NCBI RefSeq assembly: GCF_000143685.1
Contig: NC_014328.1
Location: 2,108,001 to 2,172,000 of the forward strand
Source: Clostridium ljungdahlii DSM 13528
GTDB lineage: Bacteria; Bacillota; Clostridia; Clostridiales; Clostridiaceae
Length of the DNA stretch: 64,000 nucleotides
Direction of reading: 5' to 3'
Shown here: piece after piece, positions 34,894 through 45,232 of the stretch
Numbering within the stretch: position 1 is the stretch's first letter
How the letters are laid out: each line of letters starts with the position of its first letter
The notes under the pieces: generated by a model
Told to the model about the DNA's origin: nothing
The model's input: only the letters and a program-made list of their open reading frames with translations
The model's database searches: none
Made by a program: the position numbers and the translations under genes

Positions 34894-36768
34894 ATGGCTA
34901 CAAAACAATTTAAGGCTGAATCCAAAAGATTACTTAATTTAATGATTAATTCTATTTACACAAATAAGGAAATATTTTTGAGGGAACTTATATCAAATGC
35001 CAGTGATGCAATTGATAAAAGTTATTATCGTTCACTAGTTGATGAAAATGTTAGCTTTAATAAAGAAGACTTTTATATTAGAATTGCAGCAGATAAAGAA
35101 AACAAAACCCTTACTATTACTGATACTGGTATAGGTATGACAAAAGATGAACTTGAAAATAATCTAGGTACTATTGCAAAAAGTGGTTCCTTTACATTTA
35201 AAAATGAAAATGAAGCAAAAGAAGGAGTAGATATCATAGGTCAATTTGGAGTTGGCTTTTACTCTGCTTTTATGGTGTCAGATTTAGTTACTGTAAAAAG
35301 CCGTGCCTTGAATTCAGATGAAGCATACAAATGGGAATCAAAGGGCGTAGAAGGGTATACAATTGAGCCTTGTGAAAAAAATGAAGTTGGAACTGAAATT
35401 ACATTGAAAATTAAAGAAAGTACTGATGACGAAAAGTACGACGAATTTTTAGATGAATATAAAATAAGATCATTAATTAAAAAATACTCTGATTTTATAA
35501 AGTATCCAATTAAAATGATGGTAAAGAAAAGCAAACTAAAAGAAGGCAGTAAGGATGAACATGAAGACTATTTTGAAGATGAAACTTTAAATAGTATGGT
35601 TCCAATTTGGAGAAAAAATAAAAATGAATTGAAGCCTGAAGATTATAATCAGTTCTACATGGATAAACATTTTGGATATGAAAAACCTCTTAAGGTAATC
35701 CATTCGAGTGTTGAAGGTGTTGTAAGTTATAATACCTTACTTTTTATTCCAGCTAGAGCACCTTTTGATTTCTATACTAAGGAATTCGAAAAGGGATTGG
35801 AACTTTATTCAAATGGCGTTCTCATAATGGAGAAATGTGGAGATCTTTTACCAGATTACTTTAGCTTTGTACAGGGATTAGTTGATTCAGCAGATCTTTC
35901 ACTTAATATTTCAAGAGAACTTTTGCAGCATGATAGACAGCTTAAATTTATTGCAAAAAAGATAAAGGAAAAAATTAAAAGTGAACTTTTATTAATGCAG
36001 AAAAATGATAGAGAAAAGTATGATGAGTTTTATAAAAACTTTGGAAAACAGCTTAAATATGGTGTTTATGCTGATTTTGGAAGTAATAAAGAGGTACTTC
36101 AAGATTTACTCATGTTCTATTCTTCTACAGAGAAAAAGCTTGTAAGCCTTGATGAATATGTTTCTCGTATGAAGGAAGACCAGAAGTTTATATACTATGC
36201 AACTGGTGAAAACATAGATAAAATTGAAAAATTACCACAAACTGAAGTCGTTAAGGATAAAGGATATGAAATATTGTACTTTACAGATGAAGTTGACGAA
36301 TTTGCAATTAAGATGCTTATGAAATACAAGGAAAAGGAATTTAAATCTGTTTCAAGCAAAGATTTAGGATTTGAATCTGATGACAAGGAAAGTGAAAAGG
36401 AAACAAAGGAAAATAAAGAACTGTTTGATTTCATGAAAGAAACATTAAATGGAAAAGTTAAAGAAGTTAGGGCATCAAACAGATTAAAGACCCATCCTGT
36501 TTGTCTTGCAAATGGTGGTGAATTGTCAATTGATATGGAAAAAGTGCTTAATACAATGCCAAACAATCAAAATGTAAAAGCAGATAAAATTTTAGAGATA
36601 AATACAAATCATAAAATGTTTAAATCAATAAAAGATGCATTTGAAAATGATAAAGATAAACTTAAAATGCTTTCAAATGTATTATATAATCAGGCACTTA
36701 TGATTGAAGGACTGCCTGTAGATGATCCTGTGGAATTTGCAAATGATGTTTGCAGTTTGATTAAATAA
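34894..36768 (+). CDS. htpG: Chaperone HtpG (Hsp90)
   Basis: The 624-residue protein is a full-length bacterial Hsp90: N-terminal GHKL ATPase ([18 protein letters not shown], then [15 protein letters not shown]), middle domain with catalytic Arg in ISRELLQ, and C-terminal dimerisation domain. It folds client proteins under stress. The ATG at 34894 follows AAAGGAAATG; an earlier in-frame ATG at 34876 precedes that site. Control by HrcA is shown by a perfect CIRCE element 316 bases upstream, unusually far, with a repeat element between. Confidence 0.97.
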   Translation: MATKQFKAESKRLLNLMINSIYTNKEIFLRELISNASDAIDKSYYRSLVDENVSFNKEDFYIRIAADKENKTLTITDTGIGMTKDELENNLGTIAKSGSFTFKNENEAKEGVDIIGQFGVGFYSAFMVSDLVTVKSRALNSDEAYKWESKGVEGYTIEPCEKNEVGTEITLKIKESTDDEKYDEFLDEYKIRSLIKKYSDFIKYPIKMMVKKSKLKEGSKDEHEDYFEDETLNSMVPIWRKNKNELKPEDYNQFYMDKHFGYEKPLKVIHSSVEGVVSYNTLLFIPARAPFDFYTKEFEKGLELYSNGVLIMEKCGDLLPDYFSFVQGLVDSADLSLNISRELLQHDRQLKFIAKKIKEKIKSELLLMQKNDREKYDEFYKNFGKQLKYGVYADFGSNKEVLQDLLMFYSSTEKKLVSLDEYVSRMKEDQKFIYYATGENIDKIEKLPQTEVVKDKGYEILYFTDEVDEFAIKMLMKYKEKEFKSVSSKDLGFESDDKESEKETKENKELFDFMKETLNGKVKEVRASNRLKTHPVCLANGGELSIDMEKVLNTMPNNQNVKADKILEINTNHKMFKSIKDAFENDKDKLKMLSNVLYNQALMIEGLPVDDPVEFANDVCSLIK

Positions 36769-36845
36769 AGTATAAAATTCCTAATCAAAAAATAAACTTA
36801 TCCTCCGGATATTTTTTACAATCACAAGTCACGTTAAATATATTG
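36769..36845 (+). other. 3' region of htpG with weak hairpin
   Basis: A short stem around TATCCTCCGGATA followed by TTTTTT (near 36810-36826) may end htpG transcription. Nothing else is seen before the palindrome at 36846. Confidence 0.4.
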
Positions 36846-36951
36846 ATAAGTCTAAGTAAAAAATTAAAAAAGTCTAAGATCTTTTGAAAACTCGTACCTC
36901 AAACAATTCAAAAGATCTAAGCCTTTTTATAAATTTTCCACTAAGACTTAT
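36846..36951. repeat. MITE-like near-perfect palindrome
   Basis: The outer arms ATAAGTCTAAGT and ACTAAGACTTAT pair, then AAAATT/AATTTT, and the inner arms AGATCTTTTGAA (36877-36888) and TTCAAAAGATCT (36907-36918) pair perfectly around an 18-base loop. The 106 bases fold into one long hairpin without coding capacity, like a miniature inverted-repeat element. Confidence 0.65.
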
Positions 36952-37020
36952 GTACAAAATATTTAAATGTGCTTGTTTATTGTAAAAATATATCTACGTA
37001 TAAGTTTATTTCTAATTAAT

Positions 37021-37268
37021 AGTTAAGAATGAAGAATTAATAGTTAATGTGGATTTTTTTCCGTTACACTATAAAAAATCTTTGATTAAGCTTTTTACCA
37101 TTTGTTTCGTTAAAGCGAGGCATTGCTAACTTATGTAAATTTAAAGATTTTTTGCGATAGCTAAAAATGATCCTTCACTATTAATTTTCCATTATTAATT
37201 CTTAACTTGCGAAGCTTTGCTTTGCAAGTTTTTTATATTAAGTCAAAATTTTATATGTGTGAAAGTTG
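37021..37268. repeat. Intergenic repeat family R1, copy 2
   Basis: Terminal arms AGTTAAGAATGAAGAATTAA (from 37021) and TTAATTTTCCATTATTAATT (from 37181), extending to CTTAACTT, are imperfect inverses. Inner words include GTTAAAGCGAGGCATTGC and AACTTATGTAAAT. The edge AAAATTTTATATGTG (37245-37259) is the reverse complement of the word at 7318-7332. Like the other copies it lies between convergent genes (htpG and the permease). Confidence 0.6.
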
Positions 37269-37281
37269 AGTTAATTGTATT

Positions 37282-38526
37282 TTAACCGCAGGAACTAGGG
37301 ATTTTCTCCTTGTTAAGTCTTTTGTTGTTATATATAGATAAAAGCACAACTATAATTAAAAGTGAAATACTCCATAAGGCTGCTTTAAATAACAATAGTG
37401 TAAATGATACAATGAGTATTGAAATTGCAATTTTGAGTTTAATGTTGTGAAGTAATTTAAATCCTGCAGCTAAACCAACTATTGCATTGGATAGAAAAAA
37501 TACGTTAGCACAGGTTATAATCTTGTCCAGACTTAAAAAATTTGCAACTGTTAGAGATAAAACTACAAGATGTATACATACAAGTGTTATTATGGCATTG
37601 ATGGGACTTCCGTTTTTGTTTACATATGAGAGATAAAAGGGCAGTTTATTGTTTGCAGCACGCTTTGCACTCATTCTTGAAACTCCTCCAACTATCATAA
37701 GATAAGTACACATACACAGTCCTGATGCAGCAAGAGCAATTATAGGCAGAGAAAATGAACCAAATAGTGGGGTCATGATTGTCAGTATATCATGACTGCT
37801 TGAAGATACATTTTGTACGGAAAGTGCAACAGTAATATATAAGCTTATAATAACTATAAGGCTTACTGTCATTGCTTTTATAAGTGTAATTTTTGGATTT
37901 TCTATGTCTTCTATATAGTTCCCTATGATTTCCCATCCTATGATTGCCCAAAATAAAAGTAAAAGGGTATATCCAAACTTAGAAAAAGAAAATGATGTTT
38001 CAGGTGCATGTACATTTGAAGCAAAAATCAAGGTATATATGCTTCCACAAAATAATAGTGCAGCTGTGAGTCCTGTTAAAATTAAAGTGAATTTTGCCAG
38101 AGTTTTTACACCGCATATAAGAATTAGGGCACATATAATTTCCATTCCAAATGCAATCATTTCAACTTTAATATTTGAGAATATGTTAAAGCTTTTTAAA
38201 AAGTTTGCAGCTGTAATTAAAACTGCTGTGGGGCCAAAACAAACTGCAGATGTAAGAAAGTTTGAAGTCAGTTCTCGAAAAAAATTCCCAAATACATTTC
38301 CAATAGCGATTGCAACGCCTTCATTTCCAGGACTTTTCAAGCTTAGAAATACAAAAACATAGGCAAATATAATGCCAAGCAGCATTATTATAATCCAGGC
38401 TGGTATTGCCCATTTTCCAATTAGCTTGTAGGCAAGAGGTGGTAACAGAACTATTCCTGATCCTAGCACCGGGCCTACTATAAGACCACAAAGTGTTATT
38501 GTTCCAATGTTTTTATTTTTGCTCAT
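37282..38526 (-). CDS. APC-family amino acid permease
   Basis: The 414-residue protein has about twelve membrane helices and the APC signature near the N terminus (TLCGLIVGPVLGSGIVLLPPLAYKLIG), where a helix break binds the substrate backbone. GWEIIGNYIEDIENP near residue 200 is also typical. AGGAGAAA precedes the ATG. A LysR-type gene is divergently transcribed 213 bases away and probably controls it. The amino acid carried cannot be told. Confidence 0.88.
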   Translation of the reverse strand: MSKNKNIGTITLCGLIVGPVLGSGIVLLPPLAYKLIGKWAIPAWIIIMLLGIIFAYVFVFLSLKSPGNEGVAIAIGNVFGNFFRELTSNFLTSAVCFGPTAVLITAANFLKSFNIFSNIKVEMIAFGMEIICALILICGVKTLAKFTLILTGLTAALLFCGSIYTLIFASNVHAPETSFSFSKFGYTLLLLFWAIIGWEIIGNYIEDIENPKITLIKAMTVSLIVIISLYITVALSVQNVSSSSHDILTIMTPLFGSFSLPIIALAASGLCMCTYLMIVGGVSRMSAKRAANNKLPFYLSYVNKNGSPINAIITLVCIHLVVLSLTVANFLSLDKIITCANVFFLSNAIVGLAAGFKLLHNIKLKIAISILIVSFTLLLFKAALWSISLLIIVVLLSIYNNKRLNKEKIPSSCG

Positions 38527-38739
38527 AAGTTTTCTCCTAATAGTATAATATTATTTTAAATAATAGATTCAAAGACGCGCCATAATTGAACAATTAAAAC
38601 CAGTATACTTTTGCAAAAGCTTACCTTAAAAAATTCATTGAATTTCCAATAGATTCATAGTAGCATAAGATTAACTATTAATAAAATTGAATTATTTGAA
38701 AGTACAGTTCAGTTTTATTGAAGTAAGTGGAGGTATGAT

Positions 38740-39615
38740 ATGGAATTTAGAAATCTAAGAACATTTTCTGAAATTGCACATTTAAAAAGTTATACTAAGG
38801 CAGCAGAGGAATTGGGATATGCCCAGTCTACTATTACGACCCAAATTCAACTTTTAGAGGAACAACTTGGTGTAAAACTTTTTGAAAGGGTTGGAAGAAA
38901 AATACACCTTACTTCAAAGGGTGAAGTGCTTCTTAAATATGCAGAAAATATAATAAACCTTACAGAGGAAGCTAAAGAGGCAGTAAGTGAAATAGATGTT
39001 CCCTGTGGAATTCTAAAAATAGGAATTGTTGAATCCCTATGCACTATGAGACTCCCAGAACTGCTTAAAAAATATCATATGAAATATCCTGAAGTGGAAG
39101 TGATAATTAAAGTAGGTGTTTGTTCAGATTTGCGAAGTATGCTTAAAAACAATATAGTTGATTTGGCATTTATTTTGGATAAACCAATTGTTGACCCAGA
39201 TTTGATATCCTGTGTATCTTATAATGAACCAATGATATTTTTAACGTCTCCAGTAAATAGGCTTGCTGGTAAAAGACAAGTTACAATGGAAGACATTAAA
39301 GATGAGCCTTTAATTGTAACGGAAAAAGGGTGCAGCTATAGAAATATTTTTGAGAAAATGTTTCAAAAATCAGGTTTAAAACCTAATATAGCCTTGGAAG
39401 TTGGAAGTATTGAGGCAATTAAGAGCTTTACCATAAGCAATCTTGGAATAACCCTGCTTCCTGTTATGACTGTAGAAAAGGAGCTTGAAAATGGTGAACT
39501 TATTGGGTTTGATTTGGATGGTTGTAAATTTAATATGATGACACAAATACTATATCACAAGAATAAATGGGTAACAGCTGCAATGAGGGCATTTATATCA
39601 GAAGCTAGAGGTTAA
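38740..39615 (+). CDS. LysR-family transcriptional regulator
   Basis: The 291-residue protein has the LysR winged helix at the N terminus (FRNLRTFSEIAHLKSYTKAAEELGYAQSTITTQIQLLEEQLGVKLFER) and a periplasmic-binding-like effector domain from about residue 90. Such proteins bind between divergent genes and respond to a small ligand. The adjacent target is probably the APC permease on the other strand. GTGGAGGT precedes the ATG. Confidence 0.93.
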   Translation: MEFRNLRTFSEIAHLKSYTKAAEELGYAQSTITTQIQLLEEQLGVKLFERVGRKIHLTSKGEVLLKYAENIINLTEEAKEAVSEIDVPCGILKIGIVESLCTMRLPELLKKYHMKYPEVEVIIKVGVCSDLRSMLKNNIVDLAFILDKPIVDPDLISCVSYNEPMIFLTSPVNRLAGKRQVTMEDIKDEPLIVTEKGCSYRNIFEKMFQKSGLKPNIALEVGSIEAIKSFTISNLGITLLPVMTVEKELENGELIGFDLDGCKFNMMTQILYHKNKWVTAAMRAFISEARG

Positions 39616-39779
39616 TTTGTGTTATAATAGTGCTAAATCCAATGGTAAATTGTTCATAGATTTTACAACTTGGAGACAAGTGAAGGATGGTTTTTACATA
39701 TCTCTAATATATACTTTATATTGTAGTAAAGATGTTTTGGCATGCTAAACAGCTAAATACAATTTTGGAGGTATTTATT

Positions 39780-40601
39780 ATGAATAGAAAAAAAATATTA
39801 GTTTGGGCTTTAACATTATTAGTAGTAGGAGGTGCTTCAGGAATTACCTATGCAAGTGAAAAAATGGATACTACTAAAAATGTAGTTGCAGCAGCAGAAA
39901 ATAAGAGTAATAGTAATGCTTTAAAGCAGGGAACTATGAATGATGAAGAGGCAATTAAAATAGCTGCAGAAGCAATGAAAAATTACATGGGAAAAGATGC
40001 AAACTATTTTTCACAAATTAAAGTAGACAGATCAGCTGATATTGCAAAAGAAACACAACAATTAAATAAGAAAGACGAAAAAGAAGGTTCAGAGGGTGAA
40101 AAAAAATTTGAAGAAATAAGGGAAAAATACTCAAAAGAACATCCAGAAGATGCAAAAGTAGAGGCAGAAAATATGGCTAAAGCAAAAGATCAGAGAATGA
40201 TATATATTCTTTTCACTCCTAAAAATTATGATGAAAATAAGATGTGTAACTATTCTGTTTCTATAGATGAAAAAACAGGTGAAATAGTAGGTGTAAGAGC
40301 TGAAAATGACTCGGACAGGGATTTTAAGCCTGCAATTGTTGATAATAGAATTAAACATACAACTTTAAACTTCTGTAAAAAAATAGGAAAGAAAATTAAA
40401 GGTAATACTATAAAAGTTGATAAAAATATTAACTTTGGCAGGCTATTAGTAAGATGTGAGCTAGATGACGGAAGAGATGCCGAATTTGAAATAAATCTTA
40501 AGGATTATTCTGTAGTAGATTATACTCTACAGAGTATTAAGCTTTTGCCTTCTATGAAAAAGGACCTTAATAACCAAATTAGACAAATTAAAATTAATTA
40601 G
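39780..40601 (+). CDS. Secreted PepSY-like protein of unknown function
   Basis: The product is 273 residues with a signal peptide (MNRKKILVWALTLLVVGGASGITYA), a charged helical middle region rich in Lys and Glu (about 90-140), and a C-terminal part with VSIDEKTGEIVGVRAEND, a beta-hairpin typical of PepSY-type domains. Residues about 50-70 (MNDEEAIKIAAEAMKNYMG) resemble the start of a first PepSY unit. The ATG at 39780 follows TTGGAGGT; codons upstream precede this site. A two-component system follows 205 bases later and may regulate or sense it. Confidence 0.6.
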   Translation: MNRKKILVWALTLLVVGGASGITYASEKMDTTKNVVAAAENKSNSNALKQGTMNDEEAIKIAAEAMKNYMGKDANYFSQIKVDRSADIAKETQQLNKKDEKEGSEGEKKFEEIREKYSKEHPEDAKVEAENMAKAKDQRMIYILFTPKNYDENKMCNYSVSIDEKTGEIVGVRAENDSDRDFKPAIVDNRIKHTTLNFCKKIGKKIKGNTIKVDKNINFGRLLVRCELDDGRDAEFEINLKDYSVVDYTLQSIKLLPSMKKDLNNQIRQIKIN

Positions 40602-40676
40602 TAAATAAAATTCTTAACAGCACATGAAAATTGCTGGTTATTATTGAGCCAAGAAATGTAACTTTGTATAAATCTA

Positions 40677-40724
40677 AAATGGAAATAGTCAGATAGATTT
40701 TATTCAATCTGATTATTTTCATTT
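40677..40724. repeat. Imperfect inverted repeat before the response regulator
   Basis: AAATGGAAATAGTCAGAT (40677-40694) pairs with ATCTGATTATTTTCATTT (40707-40724) with two mismatches and a 12-base loop. It lies between the secreted protein gene and the response regulator gene and could be an attenuator or operator; no T-tract follows. Confidence 0.5.
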
Positions 40725-40806
40725 AGGTAAAATATTAAATTACTATGAAACTAAAAAGTAATTGGGTATATTGAAAAATCTAAATGATCAGGAGGACAAT
40801 CATGTA

Positions 40807-41460
40807 ATGATAAAAATATTAGTTGTTGAGGATGAGCTTCCAATATCGAACTTAATAAAGCTGAATTTGAATATGTCAAATTATGAGTGTAAAACAGCTT
40901 TTAATGGAGAAGATGCTTTAGAGGAAATTGAAAATGATAGCTTTGACTTAATACTTTTAGATGTTATGCTTCCAAAAATTGATGGCTTTACATTATTAGA
41001 AAAGATAAAGCCTCTAGGAATTCCAGTTATATTTTTAACTGCTAAAACCTCTGTCACAGATAAGGTATATGGTCTTAGAGCTGGGGCTGATGATTATATA
41101 ACAAAACCTTTTGAAGGTATTGAATTATTAGCTAGAATTGATAATGTGCTTAGACATTATAATAAAAATACTAATGTAATAAATTTTGAAGATGTAGAGA
41201 TAAATTTAAGGGAAATGACAGCTAGGAAAGCAGGTGAAGCTGTAGAGCTTACTTTAAAGGAATTTGAATTATTAGTGTTTTTAGTACAAAATAAAAATGT
41301 TGTATTAACCAGAGAAAAGTTAATAGAAAAAATTTGGGGATATGACTATGTTGGGGAAACCAGGACTATAGACAACCATATACAAAAGTTGCGAAAAAAA
41401 CTTCAGTGGAAGGATAAAATTAAAACTGTATTTAAATTAGGATACAGGCTGGAGGGTTAA
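40807..41460 (+). CDS. OmpR-family response regulator
   Basis: The 217-residue regulator has a receiver (VEDE acidic pair, phospho-acceptor in LILLDVMLPKIDG, Lys in YITKPF) and a winged helix ending IKTVFKLGYRLE. The ATG at 40807 lies 11 bases after GGAGG; an in-frame TTG at 40762 precedes that site. The kinase gene begins directly after its stop. Confidence 0.92.
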   Translation: MIKILVVEDELPISNLIKLNLNMSNYECKTAFNGEDALEEIENDSFDLILLDVMLPKIDGFTLLEKIKPLGIPVIFLTAKTSVTDKVYGLRAGADDYITKPFEGIELLARIDNVLRHYNKNTNVINFEDVEINLREMTARKAGEAVELTLKEFELLVFLVQNKNVVLTREKLIEKIWGYDYVGETRTIDNHIQKLRKKLQWKDKIKTVFKLGYRLEG

Positions 41461-42894
41461 ATGAAATTCTGGGAAAAGATATTTTTATGCACACTGGTTA
41501 TATTTGAAATATTTTTTGTTCCTTCATCAATATATTTAATTAACAGTAATTTTAAACTAAATCTTAATACAGAAATTGATTCTGGAATAAATGAGCAGCA
41601 AAGATTTTGCTCTTTTGTAGAATCAAATTTATTTTTATTTAAAATTCAAAAAGAGTCTAATTCTTACAAGACTGAACTTGATAAACAAAGTATAGATTCA
41701 ATGATTAGTACATATTTAAATAATTTTGGAAAACAGGATATATATATTGAGGTAATAGATAATAACAATAAAGTTATTTTTACTAATTTAAGCATGAATA
41801 TATCAGATAAAAGAGAGGAACTTAATGTTCAGCTTAATAAAGTGAAGTATATAATACGTGATATTGATGAAAAAAACTATTTATTTATAACTAAAAAAAT
41901 AAATTTAGACAATAATTACTATAAAATTTCTTATGTTAAAGATGTTTCAAGTATTTATGAAAATAAGAAATATTTGTTGAATCTTCTTTTAAAATTAAAT
42001 ATATTTGTTTGTATAATTTTAATTATAGTAACCATAGCATTAAGTAAGTTTATAGTAAATCCTATAAATAAATTAATTAAAACCACTCAAAAAATAGCTG
42101 CTGGAAACTTTAGTGAAAGAGTAAAGGTAATATCAGATGATGAGATTGGATTATTATCAAAAAATTTTAATGATATGGCAGATGTTGTGGAGGATAAAAT
42201 AAATGAACTAGAGATGGTTTCAGAGGATAAGCAGAGATTTATTGATAATCTTGCTCATGAGCTTAGAACGCCATTAACTTCTATAATAGGTTATGCTGAT
42301 TTTCTTAGAACTACTAAGTATGATGAGGAAACCTTTATAAATTCCTTAAGTTATATATACAGCGAAGGCAAGAGATTAGAAAAATTAGCCTTCAAATTAA
42401 TGGATTTAATTATTTTAAGAAAAAAAGATTTTAAAATGAAAAGTGAAAATGTTCTTAAGCTTCTAGTTGAAATTAAAGATTCCATGCAGCCAAAATTGGA
42501 GAAGAAAAATATTCATTTAGAAATTTTAGCTGAAGATTTAAATTTATCGATGGATAAAGAGTTAATGACGGTGATGATAACTAATTTTGTTGATAATGCC
42601 GTTAAAGCATCTCAAATTGGTGATAAAATATACTTAAAGGCATATAAATATGATGCTTCTAATATAATATTGGAAGTTAAGGACAGCGGAATTGGTATTC
42701 CAGAAGAGGACATATCAAAGGTAATGAAACCATTTTTTATGGTGGACAAATCCAGGGCAAGGGCTAGTAATGGTGTAGGGCTTGGACTCTCTTTGTGTGT
42801 GGAAATTGCTAAAATTCATAATGCTAGGATTGATATAGAAAGTAAGGTTGGAGAGGGTACCGCAATAAAGGTAATTTTTTATAAGAATTTTTGA
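41461..42894 (+). CDS. Membrane sensor histidine kinase
   Basis: The 477-residue kinase starts one base after the response regulator stop, behind GGAGGG. It has a membrane helix near residues 6-27, an extracellular sensor of about 145 residues, a second helix near 178-200, HAMP, His266 in AHELRTPLTS, N box NFVDNAVKAS, DSGIGIP and GVGLGLSL. It is likely to phosphorylate the regulator just upstream. The signal is unknown; the secreted protein at 39780 is a candidate partner. Confidence 0.92.
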   Translation: MKFWEKIFLCTLVIFEIFFVPSSIYLINSNFKLNLNTEIDSGINEQQRFCSFVESNLFLFKIQKESNSYKTELDKQSIDSMISTYLNNFGKQDIYIEVIDNNNKVIFTNLSMNISDKREELNVQLNKVKYIIRDIDEKNYLFITKKINLDNNYYKISYVKDVSSIYENKKYLLNLLLKLNIFVCIILIIVTIALSKFIVNPINKLIKTTQKIAAGNFSERVKVISDDEIGLLSKNFNDMADVVEDKINELEMVSEDKQRFIDNLAHELRTPLTSIIGYADFLRTTKYDEETFINSLSYIYSEGKRLEKLAFKLMDLIILRKKDFKMKSENVLKLLVEIKDSMQPKLEKKNIHLEILAEDLNLSMDKELMTVMITNFVDNAVKASQIGDKIYLKAYKYDASNIILEVKDSGIGIPEEDISKVMKPFFMVDKSRARASNGVGLGLSLCVEIAKIHNARIDIESKVGEGTAIKVIFYKNF

Positions 42895-42933
42895 TACTTA
42901 TAAAACCATGTTTAAGAAAGAGAGGTTTAACTA

Positions 42934-43491
42934 ATGACAAAGATACATATTGATCCAACTATTTATACTACAAAACCATCAGGTTCTCGATTATCCAAGG
43001 AGATGGCAGTTTATGATTTACTGGAGAAGCTAGATATTCCTTATAGTCGTATAGATCATGATGTAACAGCAAGCATTGAGGACTGTTATGATGTAGAAAG
43101 GCTTTTGGGCATTACTATTTGCAAAAATTTATTTTTATGTAATAGCCAAAAAACTCAATTTTATTTGCTTATGATGCCTGGTGATAAAAAGTTCAAGACA
43201 AAAGAATTGTCTAATCAGATTCAATCTTCCCGTTTGTCATTTGCACCAGCGGAGTATATGGAAAAGTATCTTGATATCACGCCAGGATCTGTGAGTGTTA
43301 TGGGACTTATGAATGATGCAGAACATAACGTAAAACTTTTGATAGATGAGGATGTAATAAGAGAAGAATATGTGGGATGTCATCCTTGTATTAATACTTC
43401 AAGTCTTAAGATTGAGACCAAATATATTATAGATAAGTTTCTTCCATATACAGGACATGTTCCAACATATGTGAAATTAATAGGAGAATAG
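42934..43491 (+). CDS. YbaK/ProX-type tRNA-editing domain protein
   Basis: The 185-residue stand-alone protein matches the prolyl-tRNA synthetase associated editing domain: LEKLDIPYSRIDHDVTASIEDC at about 30-50, KNLFLCNSQKTQFYLLMMPGDKKF, and GSVSVMGLMNDAEHNVKLLID, which contains the conserved G-x-V-x-x-G core. Family members hydrolyse Ala-tRNA(Pro) or related mischarged tRNAs in the cytosol. AGAGAGGT precedes the ATG. AraC and VOC genes follow closely, which is not an obvious functional group. Confidence 0.87.
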   Translation: MTKIHIDPTIYTTKPSGSRLSKEMAVYDLLEKLDIPYSRIDHDVTASIEDCYDVERLLGITICKNLFLCNSQKTQFYLLMMPGDKKFKTKELSNQIQSSRLSFAPAEYMEKYLDITPGSVSVMGLMNDAEHNVKLLIDEDVIREEYVGCHPCINTSSLKIETKYIIDKFLPYTGHVPTYVKLIGE

Positions 43492-43512
43492 TTTTACATA
43501 GGAGGAATAGAT

Positions 43513-44364
43513 TTGTTCTTTAATGATATTTCAGTAAAGAAGCATTTAAAAATAAAAGAAACACCTAATTACATATACATAGAACCTCATCCTCTACTTA
43601 GAAAATATATTGCACACTATACTATATTATTTCCCAATCCAAAAGAAATGGGAAGGTGCAGCGATAATATTGGTGATTTAACTTTAATACCTGACTGCAG
43701 TGGTTGTATTATATATACTTATGAAAATAGTGATTTTTTATTAAGCCTTTGGGGAGCAACAACGAAGACGGTTATAGTAAAAAATGATGTGAACTTAAAA
43801 AAAATAAGATTTTTCATTGAGTTTGTACCTGGAGGACTGCATGCTATTACTGGGATAAAACAATCAGAATTATGTGATATTCAAACACAAGTAGATGAAG
43901 TTGACAAGTGTTTGTATGATTCATTAAATCATGCTGCCGAGATTGCAAATAATGCAGATGATATGGTTTCAATGGTGAATAGGATTTTTTTGGAAGCGGT
44001 AGAGAAAAATAATAAGCAGCATGCAGTTATGAGATCTAGCTTAGAGAAAATTAAAGTTGCAAATGGAGTGCTAACAGTAAAAGAATTATCATCAAGTGAA
44101 TATGTAAGCCAGCGTCATTTAAATAGATTGTTTAATGAGTATATTGGGATAAATCCAAAAATGCTTTTAAGAATTTCTAGGATAAATTATTCAATAAATA
44201 TGTTAAAAAAAGCTGAGAATAAAAGTTACATAAATGCATCTCAAATTTTTGGCTATTTTGATCAATCACATTTTATACATGATTTTAAGCAAATATGTGG
44301 AGTTTCTCCTAAAGAATTTTTCAAAAACATGTCTGATTTTTACAATGAACTTTTTAAATATTGA
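43513..44364 (+). CDS. AraC-family transcriptional regulator
   Basis: The 283-residue protein has an N-terminal sensor domain of about 180 residues and a C-terminal double helix-turn-helix: VKELSSSEYVSQRHLNRLFNEYIGINPKMLLRI and then INASQIFGYFDQSHFIHDFKQICGVSPKEF. The second helix pair matches the AraC signature well. The start is TTG at 43513 behind ATAGGAGGAAT. A VOC-family gene follows 48 bases later and may be its target. Confidence 0.9.
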   Translation: MFFNDISVKKHLKIKETPNYIYIEPHPLLRKYIAHYTILFPNPKEMGRCSDNIGDLTLIPDCSGCIIYTYENSDFLLSLWGATTKTVIVKNDVNLKKIRFFIEFVPGGLHAITGIKQSELCDIQTQVDEVDKCLYDSLNHAAEIANNADDMVSMVNRIFLEAVEKNNKQHAVMRSSLEKIKVANGVLTVKELSSSEYVSQRHLNRLFNEYIGINPKMLLRISRINYSINMLKKAENKSYINASQIFGYFDQSHFIHDFKQICGVSPKEFFKNMSDFYNELFKY

Positions 44365-44412
44365 TATATAATAAACAATGTTAGAAAAGTATATAAATAG
44401 GAGATGTTAGAA

Positions 44413-44880
44413 ATGAAATTTGTATGTCCACTTATAGCTGTTAGTGATATTGAGATTTCAAGAAAATTTTATGAAAAAGTACTTAATCAGAAGGTAACCA
44501 TGGACTTTGGAGCAAATGTTACTTTTGAAAATAGTTTTGCAATACAAAAAGGTTTTGCAGAGCTTATTGATATAAATAAAAACAAAGTTGCCAGTAAGTC
44601 AAATAATTTTGAACTCTATTTTGAAGAAGAGGACTTAAATGAATTTGTGGAAAGGTTAAAGAATTTCGATAATATAGAGTATATTCATGATGTTAAAGAA
44701 TATCCGTGGGGGCAGAGAGTCATCAGGTTTTATGATCCCGATAAACATATTATTGAAGTTGGAGAAAGCATGGTAAGTGTTATAAAGCGATTTTTAAATG
44801 AAGGTTTGACACCTGAAGAAACAGCTAAGCGTACCCAGTTTCCTATTGATTATATAAGGCAATTAGAAGAATGTAAATAA
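44413..44880 (+). CDS. VOC (glyoxalase/bleomycin resistance-like) family protein
   Basis: The 155-residue protein has the VOC opening PLIAVSDIEISRKFYEKVLNQKV and the second-half strand RFYDPDKHIIEVGESM with the usual acidic metal ligand, then a C-terminal helix with a short helix-turn-helix-like segment (GLTPEETAKRTQFPIDYIRQL). VOC proteins bind metal or small molecules; the substrate is unknown. The ATG at 44413 is preferred because TAGGAG lies 9 bases upstream; the earlier ATG at 44404 adjoins it. Confidence 0.85.
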   Translation: MKFVCPLIAVSDIEISRKFYEKVLNQKVTMDFGANVTFENSFAIQKGFAELIDINKNKVASKSNNFELYFEEEDLNEFVERLKNFDNIEYIHDVKEYPWGQRVIRFYDPDKHIIEVGESMVSVIKRFLNEGLTPEETAKRTQFPIDYIRQLEECK

Positions 44881-44885
44881 TTTAA

Positions 44886-45180
44886 TTTTCACACATACAA
44901 AGATATGACTTAGTGTAAAAAGATTACGAAGCAATATTTTTGAGAGGACAGTGAAGGATTATTTTTCTCCGCTATGCTAAGAAAAATATTCAATTTAAAA
45001 GAAACTCACGTTTTTTGTTTCTAAGAAGTACTTTCTGAGCAAGCAATTATCTGAAAATCACAGATTTTAGGACCTGCTTAAGCCATGTTTTGCATTAGCA
45101 AAACATGGCTTAAAAATAAATTAGTTTTCTGATGTAAGGAGGAAAACTCACCTTCATTGTTCTCTGTCAAATGTCATCTA
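44886..45180. repeat. Intergenic repeat family R1, copy 3
   Basis: No gene is seen between the converging VOC and GH18 genes (352 bases). The left edge TTCACACATAC and TACGAAGCAA resembles the edges of R1 copies 1 and 2. The arms GACAGTGAAGGATTATTTTT (near 44948) and CACCTTCATTGTTCTCTGTC (45150-45169) are imperfect inverses. A strong inner hairpin, GCCATGTTTTGC against GCAAAACATGGC (45082-45113), lies at the centre. Confidence 0.55.
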
Positions 45181-45232
45181 TAAAAGTTAATCAAATAATT
45201 TATGGTAGTGAAAATATCATTATATGATAATT

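Noticed and set aside
37925..38362. A 145-codon open frame antisense to the APC permease gene
   Set aside because: It is a shadow of a well-supported permease; the product has no recognisable pattern.
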